This document shows positions 8,278 through 16,318 of a stretch of 64,000 bases of DNA, in pieces (within the stretch, counting starts at the first letter, position 1; each line of letters begins with the position of its first letter). Source of the DNA: Arthrobacter sp. 18067 (GTDB lineage: Bacteria; Actinomycetota; Actinomycetes; Actinomycetales; Micrococcaceae). The notes below the pieces were generated by a model that worked only from the letters and a program-made list of their open reading frames with translations, was not told the origin of the DNA and did no database searches. The position numbers and the translations under genes were made by a program. The stretch lies in the NCBI RefSeq assembly GCF_902706295.1, contig NZ_CACSJJ010000016.1, positions 78,558 through 142,557 of the forward strand, written 5' to 3'.

Positions 8278-9369
8278 CTAAAGGGTCAACGTTCTCCCGT
8301 TCCGAACAACCCGCAGCGGGGCAGGCCTGTCCACCACCAGCTCAGGGATTGAGTTGGCTGCGAACTCAAGCCGATCATCGGACTCGGTGCCGGAGAAGCC
8401 GATTACCGCGGCCGATCCGACGAGTTCTGCCCCGGCGGCGGTAGCAATCCGGAAGCAACGTTCGAGTTCCGTGTCGGTCAAAGCGCCGGTGCGGTAACCC
8501 AGAAGGTGTGCACGGTCCATCATGCTGCCCGTGCCGTAGGGTGACCAAGCATCGCGGACGCCGTCTGATCCGAGGGCAACCCTGACCCCATGGCTCTCCA
8601 TGAGATCCAGCGTGGGGACGGGATCGGAGCCGAGGGCACATGTCGCCATCCACATCCCGGCCTCCGCCATGGCGTCCAAGGTGGCACCAAGCTCCGGCTG
8701 AGCGGTATCGCAGAGGGCAAAGGCGTGTCCGATCGTGACACGCCCCTGCATGCCCTCCGACAAGGTACGCTGCGCGATCGCGCGCAGCTGGACCAGGCCT
8801 TCATGGCCCCCATCGTGGAGGTGGATATCCAGGTCCCTGCCATGCTTGTTCGCGATTCCGAAAACGGCGTCCAGATGGCCGTGGAGGTCTCCGTCCAGCG
8901 ACTCAGGGTCGATGCCGCCCACCAGGTCGGCTCCTTCCGACAGGGCGGCCTCCATGAGGTCCCGCGTGCCGGGATTGCTCAGCAACCCGAATTGGGGGAA
9001 CGCAACGATCTGGACGTCCAGGTAAGGGGCCAGCCGTTCAGCAGCTGCCCTGACGCCGTGGATGTTCTTGAGGCCGATTTGCGTGCCGACATCCACATGC
9101 GCCCGCATGGACATGGTCCCGTTGATAGCGGCCTGCCTCATGAGTGAGTAGGCGCGTTCCTCAACACCATCGGGAAACGAAAGTTGCGCCCTCAGGTCAT
9201 TCCCGATGAGATCCGTCAGCGTATTGGCGTGTGGGCGGGACAACCACCGGCTGCCCCAGGTGGTCTTGTCCGGATGGATGTGTGCGTCCACGAATCCAGC
9301 CGTCAGCAGGGGAGGCTGCCCTTTGGGCACTTGTCCCTGAGACTTTGCCGGCATTTCAGGTGCAGTCAT
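8278..9369 (-). CDS. cytosine-deaminase-like amidohydrolase
   Basis: This encodes 363 aa of the metal-dependent amidohydrolase superfamily. It has the N-terminal metal motif G-F-V-D-A-H-I-H (His30 and His32), IHLHDGGHEG and GHAFALC in the middle, and L-G-S-D-G-V-R-D-A-W carrying the metal Asp. The order and the Asp block match the CodA cytosine/isoguanine deaminase branch. The divergently transcribed APC permease suggests import of the substrate, perhaps a nucleobase or a cyclic amide. The exact substrate cannot be read from the sequence. Two GGnATACC-type operator-like sites sit between the two starts. Confidence 0.75.
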   Translation of the reverse strand: MTAPEMPAKSQGQVPKGQPPLLTAGFVDAHIHPDKTTWGSRWLSRPHANTLTDLIGNDLRAQLSFPDGVEERAYSLMRQAAINGTMSMRAHVDVGTQIGLKNIHGVRAAAERLAPYLDVQIVAFPQFGLLSNPGTRDLMEAALSEGADLVGGIDPESLDGDLHGHLDAVFGIANKHGRDLDIHLHDGGHEGLVQLRAIAQRTLSEGMQGRVTIGHAFALCDTAQPELGATLDAMAEAGMWMATCALGSDPVPTLDLMESHGVRVALGSDGVRDAWSPYGTGSMMDRAHLLGYRTGALTDTELERCFRIATAAGAELVGSAAVIGFSGTESDDRLEFAANSIPELVVDRPAPLRVVRNGRTLTL

Positions 9370-9397
9370 GTGGGGTCCTCTCCTCGTGAACCACTAC

Positions 9398-9409
9398 GGT
9401 ATACCAAAA
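9398..9409. promoter_or_regulatory. operator-like site, copy 1 (GGTATACCAAAA)
   Basis: The core GGTATACC (9398-9405) is a perfect palindrome, followed by AAAA. It lies 29 bp upstream of the amidohydrolase start. It shares 11 of 12 bases with the site at 9493-9504, so the two probably bind one regulator. GGTATACC cores are typical of GntR-family (FadR/NanR-type) operators. No GntR gene is in the window, so the regulator is unknown. Confidence 0.5.
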
Positions 9410-9489
9410 TTCTTCGAAGGCGGGCGGCGGGGCGGCCAATGAAGCAATTCAGGCACCGGGAAGCAGCATGAGGCCTAGTAGATTTCATA

Positions 9490-9504
9490 TTTGGCATACC
9501 AAAA
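9490..9504. promoter_or_regulatory. operator-like site, copy 2 (TTTGG-CATA-CCAAA)
   Basis: This is a 5-bp inverted repeat, TTTGG/CCAAA around CATA, containing GGCATACCAAAA. It is the partner of the site at 9398 and lies 80 bp upstream of the permease start. It is placed to control the APC permease promoter while copy 1 controls the amidohydrolase. Confidence 0.5.
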
Positions 9505-9584
9505 CCTGTACATGAGCGCAGGCCTCGCCTAATCTAATGAACAACATTCATTTATGTGATGCGGATCGCATCGAGGAGAACGCC

Positions 9585-10988
9585 ATGCACACCACCCCAA
9601 CCAGCGCACCGGAGGCTCCTGCATCAGGGCCTACCCTCAAGCGCGTCCTTGGCTTGCCGTCACTGGTCGCCTTCGGCCTGACCTCCATGGGCATTCTGTC
9701 CGTGGTGGCGGTGTACGGCGCCGGAACCGAGATCAGCGACGGGCATTTGCCGGCCGCCTATGTGGCGGCCCTGATCGCAATGCTGTTTACGGCCCACAGT
9801 TACGGGCAGATGGCACGCCACGTCCCGGTGACCGGCGGCGCGTACGCGTACGCTTCCCGCGCGTTCGGCAAGCCGGTGGGATTCCTTGTGGGATGGGCCA
9901 TGATGCTGGATTACGTGTTCCTGCCCATGGTGAACTTCCTGCTGTTTGGCCTCTATCTCAACAGTTTGCTGCCCGCTATACCGCCCCAACTGGCAGTTTT
10001 GATGTGTCTTCTGGTGGTTGGCCTTTTCAGCGTGATCGGCGTTGCCTGGATCAAGAAGATGAACTTCGCAGTGGTGGCCGCTTCGGTGCTTGTCATCCTT
10101 GTTTTCGTTGTCTTGGCAGTAGTCAATGCCCCGGACCTTACCGTCCAGAGCGTCATCCGCCCGCTGACCCTGGGCGACGGGGGCATAGCGCCGGTCATGG
10201 CCGCTGCGGCAATTGTCGCCTTCGCGTTCCTGGGATTTGACGGCGTCTCCACCTTGTCCGAGGAAACGCGAAACCCAAAAAAGGATGTGCCGCGCGGCAT
10301 CATCCTGTCCACGCTCTTCGCCGGCTTGGGCTACGCGCTCTTTTCCGTGGCGGGAAGCCTCATCGCACCGGAGTGGAGATCAATCGAAAACCTCGATGCT
10401 GCGGGCACCGAACTCATGCAGCGCGCTGGCGGTGACGTGCTGATGGTGGTGTTCGTGGTGGTGAACCTGGCCGGGCTGGTTCTCTGCGGTACCGCAGCGC
10501 AGATGAGTGTCAGCCGCGTCATCTATGCAATGGGGCGGGACCGAATCCTGCCCGGAGCGCTCGCGAAACTCCAGCCCCGCTTCCGCACGCCGTACGTTGC
10601 CGCCTTGCTCGTCTCGGCAATTTCCCTGGTTGCCCTGTTCATCACGTTGGAGCAGGCCGTATACATGATCAACTTCGGGGCTTTGATCGCCTTCGCAGTG
10701 GTAAACCTGGCAACCGTCAAGGTGCTGTTCTTCGAACTGCGGAGGAGGGGAGCGAAAGGGACCTTGCGGAATCTGGTCCTGCCCCTGCTTGGGTTTGCCT
10801 CCATCGGATGGCTCTGGACGTCGCTCGCTTGGTTCACGTACCTGCTGGGAGCGGCGTGGCTTGCCGTGGGTTTGGCGATTCTCCTCGCGCGCCGCCGGAA
10901 GGCGGGAGGCCACGTCGGCCTGAACTTCGACGACGGCGCTCGCGTCGATGGGGCTGCGGAATCTCCCGAGGTGGCGGGCAGTCGCTAG
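9585..10988 (+). CDS. APC-superfamily amino acid / nucleobase-type permease
   Basis: The ATG at 9585 has GAGGAG 7 nt upstream and gives 467 aa; an in-frame ATG at 9537 lacks this signal. About twelve membrane helices are visible, beginning with GLPSLVAFGLTSMG. The amino acid-polyamine-organocation signatures are TGGAYAYASRAFGKPVGFLVGWA and GFDGVSTLSEETRNPKKDVPRGI. Substrate is unresolved. The divergent deaminase-like amidohydrolase and shared operator-like sites suggest that the transported compound is that enzyme's substrate. Its stop codon overlaps the convergent small gene's stop by 4 bp. Confidence 0.82.
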   Translation: MHTTPTSAPEAPASGPTLKRVLGLPSLVAFGLTSMGILSVVAVYGAGTEISDGHLPAAYVAALIAMLFTAHSYGQMARHVPVTGGAYAYASRAFGKPVGFLVGWAMMLDYVFLPMVNFLLFGLYLNSLLPAIPPQLAVLMCLLVVGLFSVIGVAWIKKMNFAVVAASVLVILVFVVLAVVNAPDLTVQSVIRPLTLGDGGIAPVMAAAAIVAFAFLGFDGVSTLSEETRNPKKDVPRGIILSTLFAGLGYALFSVAGSLIAPEWRSIENLDAAGTELMQRAGGDVLMVVFVVVNLAGLVLCGTAAQMSVSRVIYAMGRDRILPGALAKLQPRFRTPYVAALLVSAISLVALFITLEQAVYMINFGALIAFAVVNLATVKVLFFELRRRGAKGTLRNLVLPLLGFASIGWLWTSLAWFTYLLGAAWLAVGLAILLARRRKAGGHVGLNFDDGARVDGAAESPEVAGSR

Positions 10989-11323
10989 AACGCCGGGTAA
11001 CTGACCAGCAGCGCTTGAAGTTCCGTCGTCGACATGTTGTTGGCCATTTCAACACTGATGCCCATGGCAATGGCGGCCACAGTGACCATGGCAACGCAGG
11101 CTACGGAGAGGAAGCGCCAGTCCTTGCGGAAGACGCTGCCAAAGGTCTCCGGCATCTCAAGGCTGGGGGAGATCATGTTGGGGGCGCTGTCCCAGGTGCC
11201 GTCGTCCAGCATCGCGATGATGCGATCGTTGCTGCGGTCGTAGCGCATGGTGCTGATGTTGTTGCCGTGGCGGGCAAGAAGGATGTCGTGACCCACGCGT
11301 TGGCGCGGCTGCAAGGTAAGCAA
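10985..11323 (-). CDS. small single-TM protein, unknown function
   Basis: The TTG at 11323 (112 aa) is chosen because AGGGG lies 7 nt upstream; a GTG at 11362 is in frame but has no ribosome site. The first 60 residues are soluble (ARHGNNISTMRYDRSNDRIIAMLDDG). A membrane helix follows (WRFLSVACVAMVTVAAIAMGI) with a short tail. I do not recognise the family. The N-terminal 'DRIIAMLDDGTW' beta-like segment is reminiscent of short domains that wrap a linear motif, but this is a guess. It ends inside the permease stop region (convergent overlap of 4 bp). Confidence 0.55.
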   Translation of the reverse strand: MLTLQPRQRVGHDILLARHGNNISTMRYDRSNDRIIAMLDDGTWDSAPNMISPSLEMPETFGSVFRKDWRFLSVACVAMVTVAAIAMGISVEMANNMSTTELQALLVSYPAF

Positions 11324-11425
11324 GAAAGTTCCCCTGAAATCGAGAAGTGGATGGTGGCGCACGCCATTGGGGGCATCTCGATTTTATAACGGTTGGGTCT
11401 GCCTACTGGCCCAAAATACGCCGAA

Positions 11426-11451
11426 CGCCGGGTGAGTCTCCCCACCCGGCG
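11426..11451 (-). terminator. hairpin terminator of the UspA gene
   Basis: CGCCGGGTG (11426-11434) pairs perfectly with CACCCGGCG (11443-11451), loop 8 nt. Read on the minus strand it follows the UspA stop by 17 bp and is followed within 15 bases by TTTT. Confidence 0.65.
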
Positions 11452-11468
11452 GAGTGATTCAGCTCGCT

Positions 11469-11897
11469 TTACGGCTGGTCGGTCTTGGCAATGTAGACAT
11501 CGCAAGGGGCGGTGTGGGCAACGGTGTTGGCCACACTTCCCAGTACCCGGCCAAGGCCCTGCATGCGCCGGTTGCCTACCACGATCAGGCGCGCGTCCTG
11601 CATTTCGGCTTCCTTCACCAAGGCTTCGCCCGGCTTGCCGCGGGCAGCTGAATAGGTGACGTCGAGGCGGTCGTCCGCCAGCTGCTCAGCCACGGTGCGG
11701 GCCACGGTTTCAGCTTCGGCGGCGTCGGACACGATCCACTTGTCGGTGCCGATCTCAACCACCTCAGTACGGTTGCTGTCGAATGCACTGACCACCCGCA
11801 GGCTGGCTCCGAGGCCAATTGCCAACTGCTGGGCGGCCCGGGCTGCCCTCATAGCCGTCTCGCTGCCGTCTACTCCGACAATCACAACTCCGGTCAT
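11469..11897 (-). CDS. universal stress protein (UspA family)
   Basis: This encodes 142 aa, a single-domain Usp of normal length. It opens with VVIVGVDGSETAMRAARAA and has the C-terminal ATP-binding signature G-N-R-R (G-x2-x-G-x9-G-S/T type) in GNRRMQGLGRVLGSVANTV. Its ATG overlaps the TGA of the aminotransferase gene (ATGA, 4 nt), so it is the second gene of a two-gene operon. Usp proteins bind ATP and support survival under stress; the specific role here is unknown. Confidence 0.9.
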   Translation of the reverse strand: MTGVVIVGVDGSETAMRAARAAQQLAIGLGASLRVVSAFDSNRTEVVEIGTDKWIVSDAAEAETVARTVAEQLADDRLDVTYSAARGKPGEALVKEAEMQDARLIVVGNRRMQGLGRVLGSVANTVAHTAPCDVYIAKTDQP

Positions 11898-13207
11898 TGT
11901 GCTGCTCCTTCATTGGTGGCTTTGATGGCTTCTGCCAAAACTGGTGCCAAGCGGCGGACGCCTTCGGCAATCGTATCCGGGGGAACGGCGCTAAAGGCGA
12001 GGCGGAGCTTGTTTGAGGGTCCGTCGGCGGGGGAAAAGGCCGCGCCCGGGATGAAGACCACGCCGGCGTCGATGGCTTTCGCGAGCAGCGGATAGGTGTC
12101 TACTCCTTCGGGCAGGGTGACCCAGACGAAGAAGCCGCCGTCCGGTCGGGTCCAGGTCAGGCCTGCCGGCATGTACGCGTCCAGTGCGGAGAGCAGTGCC
12201 TCGCAGCGTTCCGCATAGAGCTTGCGGTACGTGTCGATCTGACCTTTCCAGTCGTAGTCGCGGAGATATGCCGAGACGAGCATCTGGTTCAGCGGCGGCG
12301 GGCAGAGCGTCACGGCCTCGGATGCGAGGTAGAAACGCCGCTGCAAGTGGGCCGGAACAAGCGCCCAGCCGATACGGAGCCCGGGTGCGAAGATCTTGGA
12401 AAAGGAGCCGAGATAGATGACATCGTCCGGGTTGGCGGCACGCATGGGGGCGATAGGGCGACCGTCGAAACGCAGGAGCCCATAGGGATTGTCCTCCAGG
12501 ACAATGATATTCGCGTTGCGGCATATATCGACGATCCGCTGCCTGCGGTCCTCCGCCAACGTGATTCCGGAAGGATTGTTGAAGTTGGGGATCGTGTAGA
12601 GGAACTTGATGTTCTTGCCCTCAGACTGGAGTGCGGCGATCCGGGCCTCAAGAAGCTCAGGCACCAGACCGTCGTCGTCCATGTCGATCGGCTCCACCTC
12701 CACTTGGTACGCCTCGAACGTGTTCAAGGCGCCCACGTAGGTAGGGTTCTCCACCAGGACAACGTCCCCAGGGTTGCAGAAGACCTTGGTGGCCACGTCC
12801 TGGGCCGACTGGGACCCGGCAGTGATCACCACGTTTTCGGGAAGGGCGTCGGTGATTCCCTCGGCGGCCATGATGTCGCAGATCTGCCTGCGGAGCTCTT
12901 CGGTGCCCTGGCCGCCGCCGTACTGCAGGGCAATCATTCCCTCTTCGGCGATGATGCGGGCGGCGGTCTGGCCCAGTTTGTCCAGCGGCAGCGACTGCAG
13001 GTACGGGTTGCCGCCTGCGAGCGATACAAGGCCCGGCCGCATCGAGATGTCGAAGACGTCGCGGACAGCGGATTGCTTGATGTTGGCGGCCCGGTCGGAG
13101 AAAAGTTCCTCGTGCGGGTGGGCGGCCGTGGCGGCCCGCTCAATGGCGTCGATGGCTTCAGCGGGCAACGTTGCGCCGGCATCCAATGTTTCGTGGGTCA
13201 CAGTCAC
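11894..13207 (-). CDS. PLP-dependent aminotransferase (class I, 2-aminoadipate / LysN-like)
   Basis: The GTG at 13207 is preceded by GAGGAG at a 6-nt spacing; 437 aa. The fold-type I core has SLAGGNPYLQSLPL, QYGGGQGTEELRRQI, VENPTYVGALNTF, PNFNNPSGITL, and the PLP-lysine motif L-G-S-F-S-K-I-F-A-P-G-L-R-I-G-W with Lys271. This is the MocR-like/AadAT branch but without an N-terminal DNA-binding domain, so it is an enzyme. Likely substrates are 2-aminoadipate, aromatic or branched amino acids. It is co-transcribed with UspA and divergent from the PEP-mutase-family gene (106 bp between starts). Confidence 0.85.
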   Translation of the reverse strand: MTVTHETLDAGATLPAEAIDAIERAATAAHPHEELFSDRAANIKQSAVRDVFDISMRPGLVSLAGGNPYLQSLPLDKLGQTAARIIAEEGMIALQYGGGQGTEELRRQICDIMAAEGITDALPENVVITAGSQSAQDVATKVFCNPGDVVLVENPTYVGALNTFEAYQVEVEPIDMDDDGLVPELLEARIAALQSEGKNIKFLYTIPNFNNPSGITLAEDRRQRIVDICRNANIIVLEDNPYGLLRFDGRPIAPMRAANPDDVIYLGSFSKIFAPGLRIGWALVPAHLQRRFYLASEAVTLCPPPLNQMLVSAYLRDYDWKGQIDTYRKLYAERCEALLSALDAYMPAGLTWTRPDGGFFVWVTLPEGVDTYPLLAKAIDAGVVFIPGAAFSPADGPSNKLRLAFSAVPPDTIAEGVRRLAPVLAEAIKATNEGAAQ

Positions 13208-13312
13208 AGGATACTCCTCGATGTTGCTAATGAGGCAACAGTTGTTTTCGAATCTGTCCAAGTTTCGCAGGTCACGCTTTACGCCGCGATCCGGAAGGGC
13301 TGGAATGTAGCT

Positions 13313-14161
13313 ATGACAGCGCACCGGGGATCCGTGACCAAGGCCGAACAGTTCCACAAACTCCACGACGCCGGGCCCACGCCTTTGGTGCTGGTGAATG
13401 TGTGGGACGCGGCTTCCGCCCGCGTGGTCCAGGACGCAGGGGCGACGGCGATTGCCACCTCCAGCTCGGCCGTCTCCTGGAGCTTGGGGTTCCGGGACGG
13501 GGATCACGTGCCGTGGGGGTTGGCCATGGCCGCCTTGGGGCGGGTGGTCGGCGCCACCACGCTGCCCGTGACCGCGGACATCGAGACGGGGTACGGGCGG
13601 ACCGATGACGAGCTCCGGGCCACCGTCCATGCCGTCCTGGACGCGGGCGCTGTTGGAATCAATATTGAAGATTCCGGCGCCGAGCCGCTCACCGAGATCG
13701 GCGAGCAGTCGCGCAGGATCGCCCTCATCCGCGCCGCTGCCGACGACCACGGGATCCCACTGTTCATCAATGCACGCACGGACACCTACCTGTCAGGCCG
13801 CTTCCCGGACGCGGCATATGAGGAGACGCTGCGGCGTGCCGGGTCATACCTCACGGCCGGCGCCGAAGGTGTCTTCGTGCCCGGCGTCGTGGATTTGCAT
13901 GTCCTCCACGAACTGTCCAGCCGGATTCCGGCGCCACTCAACGCGTTGGCGGGGGTGGGTGCGCCGTCGCCGCTGGAACTGCACGACGCCGGCGTGCGTC
14001 GCGTCAGCATCGGCGGCAACACCGCCAAAGCGGCCTACGCCAAGGTGGCGCGGGTAGCGAAGGAGATCCTCGGGGACGGCAACTGGGCCGGCCTCGCCGG
14101 CACGCGAAGTCACGACGAGATGGACGCACTCTTTGCCGAGGGGCCCAAATACAGCCTGTGA
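13313..14161 (+). CDS. isocitrate lyase / PEP mutase superfamily protein
   Basis: This encodes 282 aa from the ATG at 13313. Recognisable blocks are LVLVNVWDAASARVVQDAGA, the metal/substrate motif T-A-D-I-E-T-G-Y-G, GINIEDSG, and INARTDTYL. These place it in the small PEP mutase/ICL-like group, which includes 2-methylisocitrate lyases and oxaloacetate decarboxylases. The Cys-containing KKCGH loop of true isocitrate lyase is not present. It probably cleaves or decarboxylates an alpha-oxo acid; the substrate is unknown. Confidence 0.82.
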   Translation: MTAHRGSVTKAEQFHKLHDAGPTPLVLVNVWDAASARVVQDAGATAIATSSSAVSWSLGFRDGDHVPWGLAMAALGRVVGATTLPVTADIETGYGRTDDELRATVHAVLDAGAVGINIEDSGAEPLTEIGEQSRRIALIRAAADDHGIPLFINARTDTYLSGRFPDAAYEETLRRAGSYLTAGAEGVFVPGVVDLHVLHELSSRIPAPLNALAGVGAPSPLELHDAGVRRVSIGGNTAKAAYAKVARVAKEILGDGNWAGLAGTRSHDEMDALFAEGPKYSL

Positions 14162-14248
14162 AACAGTGGAAGGCTCGACGGCGGCACCCGCCTTTATTGT
14201 CGGACCCCGCCGATAACTTTGGTCATGTGGAAGACGAGGGGAGGCTCC

Positions 14249-15280
14249 ATGGCACGGCGTAGTGTGCAGTTTTGGCGTATGGAACAGCTGAACGGTGACG
14301 AGCTCAGCCGTCCATTTCCAGCGCGTCGGGTGGCAGAGGTCCTGAAGAAAGCCCAGGATGCGGCGACGGACCGCCATTTCACCAGCGTGGACGGCACGGT
14401 GTTGGTTGCGCAGGCAGTGGCCTCCTCACCGCATCCCGTGCTTCTGCTGGACCGGGTCCGGGACACCAACCTGCCGAGTGTCGGTGACGCCCTTGGCCGA
14501 CGTAAACCCCTGCCGCTGGCTCCGGGCGACCACCTGCTGGAGACCACGTACTTCGCGTTCCTGAAGAGGAATGTCATTGCGGTACTCACCAGCGGGAACG
14601 GTCCCCGGGCATCCCGGATGGGGGAGTACCTGGGCGGAATGCTGGGACTGGAACCAAGCCTGGTTCCGGTGGTCAGGGAGGACATCGAGGAAATCCTCAC
14701 CCGGCTTGAAGTGAGCCGTTTCGAGTTCGCCCTTCCTGCAGAGCGCTTGTCGGGGAAGCTGATGGAAGGCGAATGGGCCGACGTCCTGGACAGCGCCTCC
14801 CGCCTTATGAACGAGGGAACATTCCGCATTTCCCTCAGCGTTGGCCGGACCGGAAAAGCAGAGGACAAACAGCGGATCCGGGACCGCATTCAACAACTCA
14901 TCGACCTCTTCCGCAGGGCAGGGTCCGTGGAGCACTTTGACTACGTCGTGGCGGAGGGCAAGGATTCACTGACCGGCGATCGTGAGGTGGTGGATTTGCT
15001 CAAGGAGCGGTTCATTTCGCACATCGAGGTTGATCCGGACGTGTTCAACGATCCGCAGAAGTCGGTGGCCGAGGCCATCGCCATCCTCAACAAGCAGGCC
15101 AAGGACAACGAGGAATTTTTCGCGAGGACCTTGCCGGACGTCAAAGGCTCGGCGGACGCCAGCTGGGTACCGGATATCGTCGCGGGTGGAATGGCCGCCG
15201 TGCGGGAGGCGCTCGCGGCCGCCACAAGACGTGATGAGGAAGCCCAAGGCGGTGCGGGCCATGAGCTTGTACGAGGTTGA
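14249..15280 (+). CDS. uncharacterised cytosolic protein, possibly DUF6731-like
   Basis: The ATG at 14249 follows GAGGGGAGG; 343 aa. There are no membrane segments or signal peptide. It begins MARRSVQFWRMEQLNG and has a mixed alpha/beta N-terminal half (LLLDRVRDTNLPSVGD, HLLETTYFAFLKRNVIAVL). The C-terminal half is charged and helical (DRIQQLIDLFRRAG, VAEAIAILNKQAKDNEEFF). The layout resembles the uncharacterised DUF6731-type proteins found in phages and defence-like contexts, but I hold that weakly. Its last 20 bases overlap a small membrane-protein gene, suggesting a functional pair. No catalytic motif is recognised. Confidence 0.6.
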   Translation: MARRSVQFWRMEQLNGDELSRPFPARRVAEVLKKAQDAATDRHFTSVDGTVLVAQAVASSPHPVLLLDRVRDTNLPSVGDALGRRKPLPLAPGDHLLETTYFAFLKRNVIAVLTSGNGPRASRMGEYLGGMLGLEPSLVPVVREDIEEILTRLEVSRFEFALPAERLSGKLMEGEWADVLDSASRLMNEGTFRISLSVGRTGKAEDKQRIRDRIQQLIDLFRRAGSVEHFDYVVAEGKDSLTGDREVVDLLKERFISHIEVDPDVFNDPQKSVAEAIAILNKQAKDNEEFFARTLPDVKGSADASWVPDIVAGGMAAVREALAAATRRDEEAQGGAGHELVRG

Positions 15281-15800
15281 TGTCCACCACACAGGGCGTC
15301 GCCGGACCCTCTGGCGCTGGTTCCTGCTACATCCCACAGCCGACTTCCTTTGGGCGGTTCTCGCTGTTGTGATCTGGCTTGGGATCGGGTTGTTGGCGCA
15401 TCAGCCGTTGATGCTGGAGGGTGTTGATACCGGAGCCCGGCGAACCCTCTTCCAGACGCTCGCCACCTTGGCCGGCGCCACGGCAGGGCTCACGCTCACC
15501 AGTGTTTCCATGCTCATTAACGTGCTCGGCAAGAAGGCAGCACCGGGCCAGCGGGAACTGCCGTTGGAGAAACTGTCGGCAACCCACCGCCGCCAGATCG
15601 GTGAAGTGTTCCTGTTCGCCATTCCGGGTCTTGGCCTTCTGGTGGTTGCTGCCCTGGCCACGGTTGTCCTCGAAGGAGGCGCTGCCACGGGACTTTGGAT
15701 TCCCGAGGCCGTGGTGTTCGTGCTGGCCTTCGCCTCTGTCCTTGCCTTGTTGCGAGTGGCCTGGGCCCTGCGGAGGGTGTTGGCCATAGCGACGGCGTGA
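15261..15800 (+). CDS. small multi-pass membrane protein, partner of the preceding gene
   Basis: The ATG at 15261 gives 179 aa; an in-frame ATG at 15234 is also possible. It overlaps the previous gene by 20 bp in another frame. It has four hydrophobic helices (about residues 24-44, 57-80, 110-132 and 140-165). A basic loop with a Lys/Glu-rich stretch (LGKKAAPGQRELPLEKLSATHRRQ) lies between helices 2 and 3. No enzyme motif is seen. The 'cytosolic sensor plus small membrane protein' arrangement is common in toxin/defence modules, but here it is only suggestive. The family is unrecognised. Confidence 0.65.
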   Translation: MSLYEVDVHHTGRRRTLWRWFLLHPTADFLWAVLAVVIWLGIGLLAHQPLMLEGVDTGARRTLFQTLATLAGATAGLTLTSVSMLINVLGKKAAPGQRELPLEKLSATHRRQIGEVFLFAIPGLGLLVVAALATVVLEGGAATGLWIPEAVVFVLAFASVLALLRVAWALRRVLAIATA

Positions 15801-15805
15801 AGGAA

Positions 15806-16279
15806 TCAGCGCAGCGTCCGGAGGTACCTACGCCGCACCACCTTCTGCAGCACCAGGAGAGCCGGGTAGAGCACTCTCCACGGCTGCTGCGGCGCCGGCG
15901 CTGTCAGCGAACGGATGGTCAAGCTCACCTGCTCCCCATCACGGTGCACGATGAACGCTTCTTCGCCTGAAACAGGGTGCCCCGGCAGGGTGCGGTACGC
16001 GAATCCCACCCTGTCCGGCTCTTGCACGACGGCCACAACTTCCACCGGTTCCAGCACTCGAAAGCCCAGAAAATGCGCTGTGACCAGCACCCGATCGCCG
16101 GCAGACACGGGCTCCGGTGAATTGACGGAGAACCCGCTCGCGGTCTTCACACCCCAGCGGAGCACCTGCTCCGCGGCGCGCTCCCAGACCTCATCACCAT
16201 GACCCACCACGGCAGACACGTCCGAGTGGCGGTACCCGCCATCAAACCGTGGCCACGCGTGAAGTTCAGGACTGGTCAT
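15806..16279 (-). CDS. DUF1990 family protein
   Basis: This encodes 157 aa. Typical DUF1990 features are the tyrosine/His-rich N-terminal block (FDGGYRHSDVSAVVG), EQVLRWGVKTASGF in the middle, and the C-terminal FAYRTLPGHPVSGEEAFIVHRDGEQVSLTIRSLTAP. Members are found across actinobacteria and plants with no established function. It is convergent with the membrane protein (5 bp gap) and 39 bp downstream of the GerMN lipoprotein gene on the same strand, so probably co-transcribed. Confidence 0.82.
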   Translation of the reverse strand: MTSPELHAWPRFDGGYRHSDVSAVVGHGDEVWERAAEQVLRWGVKTASGFSVNSPEPVSAGDRVLVTAHFLGFRVLEPVEVVAVVQEPDRVGFAYRTLPGHPVSGEEAFIVHRDGEQVSLTIRSLTAPAPQQPWRVLYPALLVLQKVVRRRYLRTLR

Positions 16280-16318
16280 GCAGCGTTCCCCCCAACAAGA
16301 TGTCCCCCAAGCCTATCC

